Of a stretch of DNA of 64,000 bases, positions 7,881 through 16,432 are shown in pieces. Made by a program: the position numbers and the translations under genes. The notes below the pieces were generated by a model. That model was not told the origin of the DNA. It saw only the letters and a program-made list of their open reading frames with translations, and made no database searches. The DNA lies in contig CALMYG010000006.1 of the NCBI GenBank assembly GCA_937873455.1, positions 62,001 to 126,000 on the forward strand, read 5' to 3'. The stretch's first letter is position 1, and each line of letters opens with the position of its first letter. Source of the DNA: an uncultured Verrucomicrobiota bacterium (GTDB lineage Bacteria; Verrucomicrobiota; Kiritimatiellia; CAIVKH01).

Positions 7881-8617
7881 GACTCGCTCAATGTTTGTTC
7901 GAACACTTCATTCTTCATGCGCCGTAATACGCGTATTCGATCTGAAATCCAAGTCCAATCAGAAGGATCGCCGCCATGGGGAGAAGATGCTGCGATGTCG
8001 AGAATGACCGGCAAAACCCCCGAAACGAACTGATTGGCTGTTAGCACGGTCGTCACTTGATTGCCTGTTTCCTTGTCTGCGGCAGAATACTGGTTCAAAA
8101 ATCCCAGCAGCGCCATCGAGTCTTCGTTGGGAAGTCGAGGTCCGATGCGGAAGTATTCGTTAAGCTCAACCTTGCCATCCTTGGCAGGCAAGGGGAGATT
8201 GTTGATGTATCTGAGCTGGATGGCGCGTACATGCAGGGGCGATGATATTTCACGGTAAATATCCCAAGTGCGTCGGATTTCTTCTAGGTAGTCATCAAGA
8301 GTTGTGTATGGCGCTAGTCGATTAAACGAATAACCACCCCGCCTGACTTGAACGATTTGCTTTTCATCGCTACTCCTAAATTGAAGAGATTGCAAATCAC
8401 GCGATGCATTCGTCAACCGTGGCTCCTCACCTTCCCGATGCTCAATTTGCTGTTGAAGCAGGAAACCGGCACGATAAATGGGGTATGAATCCCTCAGCAG
8501 TTGCTTTGACTTGGCCTCCAATTCTTTCAAATCCTGTGCCGGGGGCAGATCGCACTCAATATCCAAGACTGCTTCCACTATTGGAGGCTTATTCAGCCTA
8601 AGCTTCTTGTCATTCAT
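7853..8617 (-). CDS. TIGR04255-family protein
   Basis: 254 residues. The N-terminus (NKPPIVEAVLDIEC) and the central segment GGYSFNRLAPYTTLDDYLEEIRRTWDIY match my recollection of TIGR04255, a sporadically distributed bacterial family of unknown function. RAIQLRYINNLPLP and DRIRVLRRMKNEVFEQTL complete the family pattern. An AAGGAAG site lies 9 nt before ATG 8617, inside the 24-bp gap after mod. The family's patchy distribution and its place behind a restriction-modification methylase suggest a role in defence or in controlling it. Confidence 0.8.
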   Translation of the reverse strand: MNDKKLRLNKPPIVEAVLDIECDLPPAQDLKELEAKSKQLLRDSYPIYRAGFLLQQQIEHREGEEPRLTNASRDLQSLQFRSSDEKQIVQVRRGGYSFNRLAPYTTLDDYLEEIRRTWDIYREISSPLHVRAIQLRYINNLPLPAKDGKVELNEYFRIGPRLPNEDSMALLGFLNQYSAADKETGNQVTTVLTANQFVSGVLPVILDIAASSPHGGDPSDWTWISDRIRVLRRMKNEVFEQTLSESCLNLFRQP

Positions 8618-8641
8618 AAATGGGCTTCCTTGAGGTGACTA

Positions 8642-11374
8642 TCATACCCGAAACACCTTCATCACCTCATCACCCAAATGATTGATGACTTTGACGGCGA
8701 TGCGTCCGCTTTTCGGCTTTTCAAACGGCCTTGAGGTGTCGCTGTTTAGCGTGGCCCAGGCTTCGGGGTTGATTTCGGCTTTTAGGGTTGTCTTGAGTGA
8801 GCTGTAGGGGTCGTTCTGGCCGAGGAAGTAGGCGTGGCGGACGAAGAAGCTTTCTTCGTTGTAGTCGGTGTCGATGAACCAGCAGGCGATGCCGTCGGCG
8901 CCGTCACTGCGGACTTCGCCGGTGCTGGGGTCGAAAACGTCTACGCCGTTGACCTTGATGCATACCTGGTTGTGCGGTTGCGGCAGGATCACAATGTCCG
9001 GTTCGCCGAAGATTACGAAGAGGTTGCCTTTGCCGGTGCTCTTGAGTTCGTCGGCCATGTGCAGGTCGGCGTTCATGCGGGCCTTGAGGACAGGGATCCG
9101 GCCGAGTTTGTCGAACTCGCTGGCGTGGGCGTCGTAGTTGAAGGCGCAGGCGATCAGGACATCGAAGCCGGCATCGCCGGCTTCCCTGGCTGCGGCCACG
9201 AGGTCGGGGCGACTGACCGTGCCGAACTCTGGGCCGATGAGGATGGCGGCACGTTTTTCAGTATCGCCCTCACGGAAGCGTCCTTCGGCGCAGACCAGAT
9301 CGCCCGGCCACGGGGTCAATGCCGTGAAGGTGATCTTGTCCTGTTTGTGGGCTTGCTGGACGCCGGCGACCTTGAGGTTTTCGAGGATCATCTGCTCGAA
9401 GGTGTAGGTGGAGCCGAAGCCGCTGTGGGCCGACTCCTTGGCCGGATCGATCAGATCATCGTCTTCGTTTACGCTCAGCACGCGGTGCGGACTTAGACTC
9501 TCGACGGTGAAGGGTCCGGCGACGCGCACCTTCTTTTTGTCGTCGTAGGGTTTGTCGTAGAGGTATTCGTATTCCGCCTTGGCGGCGATGGAGGCGTCGA
9601 TCTCCTTCTGGCGGGCGATCCGGGCGGTCCACCAGTCGGCATGGAGTTTCTTCGCCGCATCCGACCACTTGGCGTCCGCCTCGCGGGGGATTTCCCATTC
9701 CTCCCACTTCGTTTTCAGCTCCTTGTTCAACTTCTCGCGCAGCGGTTCCAAGGTCTTCTGCCACGTGTCCCAGATCACATCGATCTCGGTATTGTTGGCG
9801 ATGGACTTCAGCGTGATGTGCGGCACCCGTTCGTACACGAAACCGTGCCGGATGTTGCCGTAGGTCGGCTTGGTCGAAGGAGCGGTGCGGGTCAGCTCAG
9901 CTTCCTTGTATTGTCCCTCCTTGCTGTCGGCCAACAGGTAATACGGATAACGCGCACCCATGATGCGCGACCGGGCCAACGCCAGTGCCACCCGCGAGGT
10001 ATCAATCGTGATCCAGCGACGTCCCCATTGTTCGGCCACATAGGCGGTGGTGCCGGACCCGCAAGTCGGGTCAAGCACGAGGTCGCCGGGATCGGTGGCC
10101 ATGAGAAGGCAGCGCTCGACGACTTTTTGTGCCGTCTGAACGACATAAACCTTGGATTCAGTGAAGCTTCCCGTTCCTGTATCCGCCCAAAAGTTATTTC
10201 TTGGAATGATCGGATAGTCGTTAAGAAACTGACGATAGCGGATCGATCCACTTACCCGCTCAATGCGGTTAGCCCGGCCAACTCGATCCATGCTGTCCTT
10301 TGTCGTTCTCCAGCCGCGTGGAAGAGGGTTGAATGTTTTTCCCTCAAACACGAAATCAAAGACCGTGGTTGGCTTTTGAGCGGTAATGTCTGAAAGGGTA
10401 AACGGGTTATCCTCTGTGCCTCTCGTATAAACTGCATCATATGAAGACCCGTCCTCTTTGGGCTTGTATAGTTGCCGATATTTTGTGCGGGAAGGGTCTT
10501 TTGCATACCACAGGAGGAAATCGGTGGTCGAAGGCAGCACCATTGTTTTCCCGGTCGGACTATTCGTGCTGCTCGATTTCGAGAATGAAATCACGGAGAG
10601 CATGTTCTCATCACCGAACACTTCATCTAGCAACGCTTGAACACGGTGGACATTTTCTGGCCCGATCTGCACAAAGATCGATCCGGAATCCGTCAATAAA
10701 TCCCGCGCCACGGTCAGGCGGTCGCGCAGATAGGTCAGGTAGCTGTGAATCCCATCGCGCCATGTATCCCGAAACGCCTTCACTTGTTCCGGTTCGCGGG
10801 TGATGTGGTCGGCTTTGCCGTCTTTCACGTCGCGGCTGGTGGTGGACCATTGGAAGTTGCTATTGAACTTAATGCCGTATGGCGGATCAAAATAGATGCA
10901 CTGCACCTTGCCCCGCAATCCTTCGCGTTCAGCCAGGGAGGCCATGACTTGCAGGGAATCGCCGAGGATCATGCGGTTCGACCAGTTCTGGTCGTGGGCG
11001 TAGAACTCGGTCTTGTCCGCTCCCTTAGGGATGCCGTTGAAGTCGGCGAAGAGGTCGAGCTGGTTTCTGGCTTCTTGTTCCTGGTTTCTGGTTTGCCGAA
11101 GCAGGTCTTCAATCAGAACCTTGGGGTGAACCTTTTCCTGGATGTAGAGCGGCGGGGCGTGGACCACCAGGTCGGACCAGTCCTGCTGATCCTTGCCGCG
11201 CCAGACCAGTTGCGGGTCGAGATCCACGTTGCGCGGGTATTTCACCGTCCGCACTTCCTGCTGGTCATGTTGCAGAACCGACTGATGCTCGGCGGTCGGG
11301 ATGTTCTTCCGTTTGGCATCCTCGTGCTTGATGGTTTCGACCGATTTGAGGCTGGTGGTTTTACGTTTGGCCAT
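8642..11374 (-). CDS. mod: Adenine-specific DNA methyltransferase, type III-like Mod
   Basis: 910 residues. Motif IV DPPY at 163-166 precedes the AdoMet-binding motif DPTCGSGTT at 435-443, the order expected of beta-class N6-adenine methyltransferases of type III systems. An N-terminal stretch names its target preparation region (LVWRGKDQQDW). The C-terminal ~400 residues lack methylase motifs and may hold target recognition or Res contacts. The start follows the NYN gene stop by 2 bp. With Res (12556-15633) it forms a restriction-modification pair, protecting host DNA by methylation; its recognition site cannot be read from sequence. Confidence 0.92.
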   Translation of the reverse strand: MAKRKTTSLKSVETIKHEDAKRKNIPTAEHQSVLQHDQQEVRTVKYPRNVDLDPQLVWRGKDQQDWSDLVVHAPPLYIQEKVHPKVLIEDLLRQTRNQEQEARNQLDLFADFNGIPKGADKTEFYAHDQNWSNRMILGDSLQVMASLAEREGLRGKVQCIYFDPPYGIKFNSNFQWSTTSRDVKDGKADHITREPEQVKAFRDTWRDGIHSYLTYLRDRLTVARDLLTDSGSIFVQIGPENVHRVQALLDEVFGDENMLSVISFSKSSSTNSPTGKTMVLPSTTDFLLWYAKDPSRTKYRQLYKPKEDGSSYDAVYTRGTEDNPFTLSDITAQKPTTVFDFVFEGKTFNPLPRGWRTTKDSMDRVGRANRIERVSGSIRYRQFLNDYPIIPRNNFWADTGTGSFTESKVYVVQTAQKVVERCLLMATDPGDLVLDPTCGSGTTAYVAEQWGRRWITIDTSRVALALARSRIMGARYPYYLLADSKEGQYKEAELTRTAPSTKPTYGNIRHGFVYERVPHITLKSIANNTEIDVIWDTWQKTLEPLREKLNKELKTKWEEWEIPREADAKWSDAAKKLHADWWTARIARQKEIDASIAAKAEYEYLYDKPYDDKKKVRVAGPFTVESLSPHRVLSVNEDDDLIDPAKESAHSGFGSTYTFEQMILENLKVAGVQQAHKQDKITFTALTPWPGDLVCAEGRFREGDTEKRAAILIGPEFGTVSRPDLVAAAREAGDAGFDVLIACAFNYDAHASEFDKLGRIPVLKARMNADLHMADELKSTGKGNLFVIFGEPDIVILPQPHNQVCIKVNGVDVFDPSTGEVRSDGADGIACWFIDTDYNEESFFVRHAYFLGQNDPYSSLKTTLKAEINPEAWATLNSDTSRPFEKPKSGRIAVKVINHLGDEVMKVFRV

Positions 11375-11376
11375 GG

Positions 11377-12240
11377 TTATTCCTCAAGCGGGTCGGATGG
11401 CGGTGTGTTTGCAAAATCATCCTGATCATCCGGCTCTGCATCGGCTGGACTGCGAAATCCGGAAACGATGCCATCCACATGCTCGTGAAGATCGTCTTTT
11501 ACCGACTGCCACATGGGATCGAGCAAAAACTCCACGCCTTCTCGACGGGCAAGTTTGGCGGCCGGAACAAAATCGCTATCGCCTGTGACGAGGACAATCG
11601 TATCCACCTGCTTTTTGAGGGTGAGCGTGGAAATATCCAACCCGATGCGCATGTCCACGCCTTTCTGGCGAAGACCGAGCCGGACATCTTGCGGGGTCAA
11701 TCCCCTCCAGGCCGCCGCGATATTCTTAAGCTGAATGGCCTCCTCTTTGGTGATCGGTTGTACAGTTGCACCACTCTCGGCTTGGGCTATGGCCGAGTCA
11801 AACACGTGCATAAAGTTCTTGGTCCGAAGAAGCTTTTTGGTGACCTGCGTGTCCTTGATGTGCCAACCATCCTCTTTCACCACATGCCCGAGGCGAAGGG
11901 CAAATTTACGTGCGCGGCGCAACTCCCGGAACAATTCATCCCGAAACAATGCCTCCGGCGTTTTGGCAAACTGTATTTGTTGATTGAGAATCGGGTGGTG
12001 AGCAACCTCGTCGAATGGACGGGCGTCATAATAAAAAAGCCGGTATACTTGGTCCAACCATCGGCTACGTGGAGAGGAAAATGGTTCGCCTGTTAACTTC
12101 TGGACATGCCGTTTGCATAACATGCGTGCAGATTTTGCCACAGCAGCAGCACTTTCGTGTTGTTCGGGGGGAACCAGTTTGGGCAGGCGCTTGAGAAAGA
12201 AGGCGCCATCAATGAGTACAGCTATGCGCCTCACACGCAT
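11377..12240 (-). CDS. NYN-domain (PIN-like) putative ribonuclease
   Basis: 287 residues from ATG 12240, chosen because GGGAGG lies about 6 nt upstream; a frame extending to 12327 is rejected. N-terminal RRIAVLIDGAFFLKRL supplies the first acidic residue of the NYN/PIN-like fold, and LVTGDSDFVPAAKLARREG supplies the paired acidic site, as in LabA/DUF88 proteins. A Lys/Arg-rich central region could bind nucleic acid. The tail is acidic (DDQDD). It lies between res and mod, an unusual place, and abuts mod by 2 bp. Family knowledge predicts metal-dependent RNA cleavage; the target is unknown. Confidence 0.88.
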   Translation of the reverse strand: MRVRRIAVLIDGAFFLKRLPKLVPPEQHESAAAVAKSARMLCKRHVQKLTGEPFSSPRSRWLDQVYRLFYYDARPFDEVAHHPILNQQIQFAKTPEALFRDELFRELRRARKFALRLGHVVKEDGWHIKDTQVTKKLLRTKNFMHVFDSAIAQAESGATVQPITKEEAIQLKNIAAAWRGLTPQDVRLGLRQKGVDMRIGLDISTLTLKKQVDTIVLVTGDSDFVPAAKLARREGVEFLLDPMWQSVKDDLHEHVDGIVSGFRSPADAEPDDQDDFANTPPSDPLEE

Positions 12241-12251
12241 GAGAACCTCCC

Positions 12252-12290
12252 TGAAAAATAAAAAAGCCCCAGGATTTCTGACCGCCCGGG
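12252..12290 (-). terminator. Possible attenuator hairpin upstream of the NYN gene
   Basis: Read on the minus strand, CCCGGG (12285-12290) can pair with CCTGGG (12268-12273) with one G-T pair, and is followed by GCTTTTTTATTTTT. It ends 12 bp before the NYN start. A terminator so close to a start codon could attenuate the operon, but the 6-bp stem with an 11-nt loop is weak. Confidence 0.35.
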
Positions 12291-12435
12291 ATATGTGGAC
12301 GGCCATACTCTCAAGGAGCGGATACATTTAATGTCACATCTTTTGATCACAAAATCAACCCTTTTCACAAGCAAAGGCTAAACTGGTAATTGATACCCGA
12401 GCATCTCCCATGGCTTGGTGGGAGCCAGAAAATGC

Positions 12436-12464
12436 AAAAGCCGCACATTTTGGTGCGGCCTTGC
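12436..12464 (-). terminator. Terminator after res
   Basis: On the minus strand GCCGCAC, a 6-nt loop and GTGCGGC are followed by TTTTGC, 92 bp after the res stop. It suggests that res is partly transcribed apart from the NYN-mod unit. The rest of the 315-bp gap between res and the NYN start holds no gene. Confidence 0.6.
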
Positions 12465-12555
12465 GCCTCACCGCCGAAGCATGTGAGGGGGATTTATTGA
12501 CCAAATAATCACGATCGCAAGGCGCGGTCAAATAGAATCCCGAGAGCTGATTCAC

Positions 12556-15500
12556 CTACCGCCCCTCCTTAGCCAACGCCTTTTCTATGGCGTCATCGAA
12601 CGCTTCTTTCACTCGTTGCTCGAACCCGGATTCGATTTCATAGATCTCGGTTAACTCGATGAAGGCCCAGCGGCCGTAGGTTTTCAGGTTGTTCACGCCG
12701 GGCACCCAGTAGGTATCCATGGTGGCCTTCTTGTCTTTCGCGTCTTCGCGGCGATACCCTTTGATTTCCACGACCAGATGCAGCGGGTCTTCCAGACCGC
12801 GACCGTCGTCCACCATCACGATGAAGTCGGGCAGGTATTTGCGGATTTCCGACCCGTAGCGGTAAGGCACTTCGAAACCGAGGTTGTGATTTTTGGTATA
12901 GGCCAGCACCTTGGGGTGCGTTTCGGCGACCCGGCAGAATTCAGCCTCCCAGTCGCTGTCGAGGACGACCCAATTCAGGTGGTTCTTCGGGGGCGGTCCT
13001 TTGGTATCCCACCGGTCTTTGCGGGAGGTGGAGAAGCGCACATGCATGGTGGAGCCGGTGGGATTGTAGGGGTCGAGCAGGGCTTTGATGGGGCGCTGGC
13101 CTTCGAAGGCATTGGTAATGCCGGTCGTTATCCGGTTGCACGCTTGATCGGCCAACTCCTGATAAAGCAGCAGGCCGGGATACGTTCCTCCCTTGCAGAC
13201 CAGGCAGGTATCCATCCATTGCTTGGTGATGCGCTTGAGCTGACCAAACAGGTGCAACTTGGGCTCTTCGCCGGGATCACGCCACTTGGTGTACAACAGC
13301 CGGTGGGTCAGATGGAACAGGATGGTGGAGGGGCGAACATCCTGGAGGTGCTCTACGGTAAGGATCTCGGTCTTGCCAATGATACCGGCGTTTTCGTTTT
13401 TGGTGGGGCCAACCACATCCGGGGTCAATTCCATGACCGAGTCAGCGGTAAATTTGGCGGTCAATCGTTCCTCGGGCAGTTCGACGCGGTATCCTTCTAC
13501 GCGGGGGAAGCGAATTTCCAAGGAATCACGCTCCGGGCGGACGGCCTTTACTTGTACCGTTTCGATCGGGGGGCGCGGGGGAGCAATGACGGGCTTGGCG
13601 GTGAAATCAAACGGCACGCCGAAGATGTCGGCATACTCGGCGTTGAAGAGTCCGTCCTCGTTCAGATCATACGACTGGCGGCGAAGGGCGCGGCCGATCA
13701 CCTGTTCGCACAACAACTGCGTGCCAAAGGCCCGGATGCCGAGAATGTGGGTTACGTTGTTGGCGTCCCACCCTTCGGTAAGCATGGATACGGAGACCAC
13801 GCAGCGGATCGACGCGCCGAGCTGATCGGGCTTCCCGACCGTATTCATGACCTCGCGGAGCAATTCCTGATCGCTGAGGTTGTCGGCGGCGCGGGCGTCG
13901 CCAGTGCGTTCCACGACTTCTCGGCGAAACCGCTCGATTTCGTCCTCGGCCATGGCTCGGAAGCTTGAATCCAGGGCATCACCCGCCTCCAGTTGCTCGG
14001 AGTCAATCAGCAAGGTATTCGGGCGAGGCAAGGGAAGTCCGGTTGATTCGTCATAATTACGGAACAGGGGAAGTCGTCCGTTTTCGAGAACGGAGGTGCC
14101 ATCATCGTTCTTGCGGAAAAAACCGGACACGAAATCGAAAACGAGTTTTGATATGGCGGTGTTCTGGCAAACGATAATAAAGCAAGGCGGGACCTTGATT
14201 CCGCTTTCTTCCCAGAGGCGGAAGGTCTTTTCGTAGTGTCCGTAGAGCGATTGGATGGCGGTTTGAAGCAGGGCGGGCAGTTTGAGCGGGTCGAGATCGC
14301 CGGCCACCCGGCGGCCGGCCATGGGCAATCGCGGCTGGGCTTTTTTGAGGTTCTCCCACAGATCGCGGTAGATCGGCATTTCATCGCCGGGAATGTTCTG
14401 GGCCACCGGGACGCGGGGAAGTTTTACGATACCGCATTCAATCGCGTCCATGAGGGAAAAGTCGCTCATGGTCCACGGGAACAGCGTTCCTTCAGCATAG
14501 CCCGAACCGCGCAGGAAAAAGGGGGTGGCGGAGAGGTCAACGACACGGTTGAGGCCGATTTTCTCATTCACGGCCTCCAGCCCCGAAATCCAAAGCCGGG
14601 CGGCTTCGTTATTCTTTTCCGCCTCTTTGCGTTCATCGCCCTTCAAGTCTTCATCTTCTTCCGCTTCGGCGGGCTTCTCGCGGTAGCAGTGGTGCGATTC
14701 ATCGTTGAGGACCATGATGTTCTTCAGGCCCATCAAGTCGGGCATGACACGCTGGATCATCTGGCCGGCGTTTTCCGTGGTATTCAGCTCCTCACCCACT
14801 CGGCCCTTGAGCAACGCCCGGCCGCCGGCGGACAACTCGATGCGCTCGCGCAGTTTGAACGCATGGAAGTTGGTAATCACGATTTTGGCCCGTTTGATTT
14901 CATCGAGCATGTCGTGGGGTACCAGCTCGCGGCTCGCGTAGTAACTGTCGGGATCGTTGGGCTGGAGCACGCGGAGGCGGTCTTTGATGGTCAGGCCGGG
15001 AGCCACGACGAGAAAACCTCGGGTGAAGTTTTTACTGCCGGGGCGCCGCACGGCATTGATGGTTTGCCAGGCGATGAGCATGGCCATCACGGTAGTCTTG
15101 CCCGCTCCGGTAGCCAATTTGAGGGCCACACGCTCCAGTTTCGGGTTGGCATCGCGGTTGGCGGCGGCGAGATGCTCCAGCAGGCGTTTGCCGGGTTGGA
15201 GGTGCGGAGCGACCTCGGTCAGCCAGATGATGGTTTCAATCGCTTCGACTTGGCAGAAGAAGGGTCGAACGCCACTGAACGCGTGATGCCGCCAGTGCTG
15301 TAACAGGCGAGAGGTTTCGGGGGTGACCTGCCATTGGCTAACCGGGAGATCGCGCCATGTGTCTACGTGCTGCCGGACTTCGTTGATGATGGATGTAACG
15401 TCATACTGCTGTTTGGCGGTCGAGAGGCCCTTGCCCTCGTCAAATACCATCTCTTCCTGCTTAGCCGATGCCCGCCTCTTCTTGGGTTTTGGAATGGGGG

Positions 15501-15633
15501 TGATAAATTCGGCCCGACGGCGGGTATCAATAATTTGCTGGGTTGGCTGACCCGACGGGTCCAACTCCCAATGGCGTCGCGGGTACTCGTAGGGCGAGTT
15601 GAGTATGGGTTGATCAAAAAATGGATTGGTCAT
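12556..15633 (-). CDS. res: Type III-like restriction endonuclease Res (DEAD/SF2 helicase plus nuclease)
   Basis: 1,025 residues from ATG 15633; the frame is open for 31 more codons and the ribosome site is weak, so the start is uncertain, but MTNPFFDxPILNSPYEYPxxHWEL is a typical opening of this Res family. SF2 helicase: Walker A ATGAGKT (~174-180), Walker B NDESHH, and SMLTEGWDxxNVTHILGIRAFGTQLLCEQVIGRALRR (motifs V-VI). The C-terminal YLPDFIV...LVVEIKGY fits a PD-(D/E)xK nuclease site. It should translocate or scan DNA and cut unmodified sites together with Mod. A terminator lies downstream. Confidence 0.92.
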   Translation of the reverse strand: MTNPFFDQPILNSPYEYPRRHWELDPSGQPTQQIIDTRRRAEFITPIPKPKKRRASAKQEEMVFDEGKGLSTAKQQYDVTSIINEVRQHVDTWRDLPVSQWQVTPETSRLLQHWRHHAFSGVRPFFCQVEAIETIIWLTEVAPHLQPGKRLLEHLAAANRDANPKLERVALKLATGAGKTTVMAMLIAWQTINAVRRPGSKNFTRGFLVVAPGLTIKDRLRVLQPNDPDSYYASRELVPHDMLDEIKRAKIVITNFHAFKLRERIELSAGGRALLKGRVGEELNTTENAGQMIQRVMPDLMGLKNIMVLNDESHHCYREKPAEAEEDEDLKGDERKEAEKNNEAARLWISGLEAVNEKIGLNRVVDLSATPFFLRGSGYAEGTLFPWTMSDFSLMDAIECGIVKLPRVPVAQNIPGDEMPIYRDLWENLKKAQPRLPMAGRRVAGDLDPLKLPALLQTAIQSLYGHYEKTFRLWEESGIKVPPCFIIVCQNTAISKLVFDFVSGFFRKNDDGTSVLENGRLPLFRNYDESTGLPLPRPNTLLIDSEQLEAGDALDSSFRAMAEDEIERFRREVVERTGDARAADNLSDQELLREVMNTVGKPDQLGASIRCVVSVSMLTEGWDANNVTHILGIRAFGTQLLCEQVIGRALRRQSYDLNEDGLFNAEYADIFGVPFDFTAKPVIAPPRPPIETVQVKAVRPERDSLEIRFPRVEGYRVELPEERLTAKFTADSVMELTPDVVGPTKNENAGIIGKTEILTVEHLQDVRPSTILFHLTHRLLYTKWRDPGEEPKLHLFGQLKRITKQWMDTCLVCKGGTYPGLLLYQELADQACNRITTGITNAFEGQRPIKALLDPYNPTGSTMHVRFSTSRKDRWDTKGPPPKNHLNWVVLDSDWEAEFCRVAETHPKVLAYTKNHNLGFEVPYRYGSEIRKYLPDFIVMVDDGRGLEDPLHLVVEIKGYRREDAKDKKATMDTYWVPGVNNLKTYGRWAFIELTEIYEIESGFEQRVKEAFDDAIEKALAKEGR

Positions 15634-15823
15634 AACGCCATTGATGTAATTTGTTGTATGACAAGGCTCAAAACAACAACCGCCGTACCAGTCGCGAAGA
15701 CTAGTCAAACGGGTCAATTCTAGCAAGCGCGCAAAATCCGATTCGGAGCTTTTTCATGAATTTAACTTGGCGAACAGGGGGGTTCCCGTTATAAACCCCG
15801 CCTTTTCAGGAAGGATCAGGACC

Positions 15824-16405
15824 ATGGCAGACTACAGCGCATCGGATTTACGCAAGGGGTTGAAGATTGAACTGGAGGGCGTGCCCTTCGAAATCACCGA
15901 ATTCCAGTTCGTCAAACCGGGCAAAGGCGCGGCCATGTACAAATGCCGCATCCGCAACATGATGACCGGCGGCACCCAGGACCGCACCTTCCGCGAAGTC
16001 GAAAAAATCGGCAAGCCGGACATCATGTCCCGCGAATTGGTTTATACCTACCAGAGCGGCGACCACTTCGTCTTCAGTGACCCGGAAACCTACGAGGAAG
16101 TGGAAATCAACGCCGAGGCCATCGGCGACCGCAAGTGGTTCCTGAAAGAGGAAATGCACGTGGACATCCTGTTCCACAACGGCAAACCCATCGATTTCGA
16201 TCTTCCCGTTTTCATCGAACGCGAAGTCATCGACACCGAACCCGGTTTCCGCGGCGATACCGCCAACAATGTGACCAAGCCGGCCAGACTCGACAACGAT
16301 TACGAAGTGCAGGTGCCGATCTTCATCAATGTCGGCGACATCATCCGCATCGACACCCGCACCGGAAAATACGCCGATCGCGTCAGCAGCGCCGGACGCA
16401 AGTAA
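15824..16405 (+). CDS. efp: Elongation factor P
   Basis: 193 residues from ATG 15824, preceded by a CAGGAAGG site; an upstream in-frame ATG (15767) is rejected. The KOW-like first domain carries FVKPGKGAA with Lys34 at the tip, the residue that EpmA beta-lysylates in E. coli-type EF-P. The C-terminal OB domain ends with IFINVGDIIRIDTRTGKYADR, the EF-P signature. It relieves ribosome stalling at consecutive prolines. The epmA gene starts 28 bp downstream, so substrate and modifying enzyme are co-encoded. Confidence 0.96.
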   Translation: MADYSASDLRKGLKIELEGVPFEITEFQFVKPGKGAAMYKCRIRNMMTGGTQDRTFREVEKIGKPDIMSRELVYTYQSGDHFVFSDPETYEEVEINAEAIGDRKWFLKEEMHVDILFHNGKPIDFDLPVFIEREVIDTEPGFRGDTANNVTKPARLDNDYEVQVPIFINVGDIIRIDTRTGKYADRVSSAGRK

Positions 16406-16432
16406 ACGCGCGGCAACCGCAAGCGCCCTGAC

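Noticed and set aside
4840-15633. The island as a DISARM, BREX or phosphorothioation system
   Set aside because: No DUF1998 or PLD protein (DISARM), no PglX, PglZ or BrxC-like protein (BREX), and no DndB-E proteins (phosphorothioation) were seen; Mod and Res have type III-like motifs.
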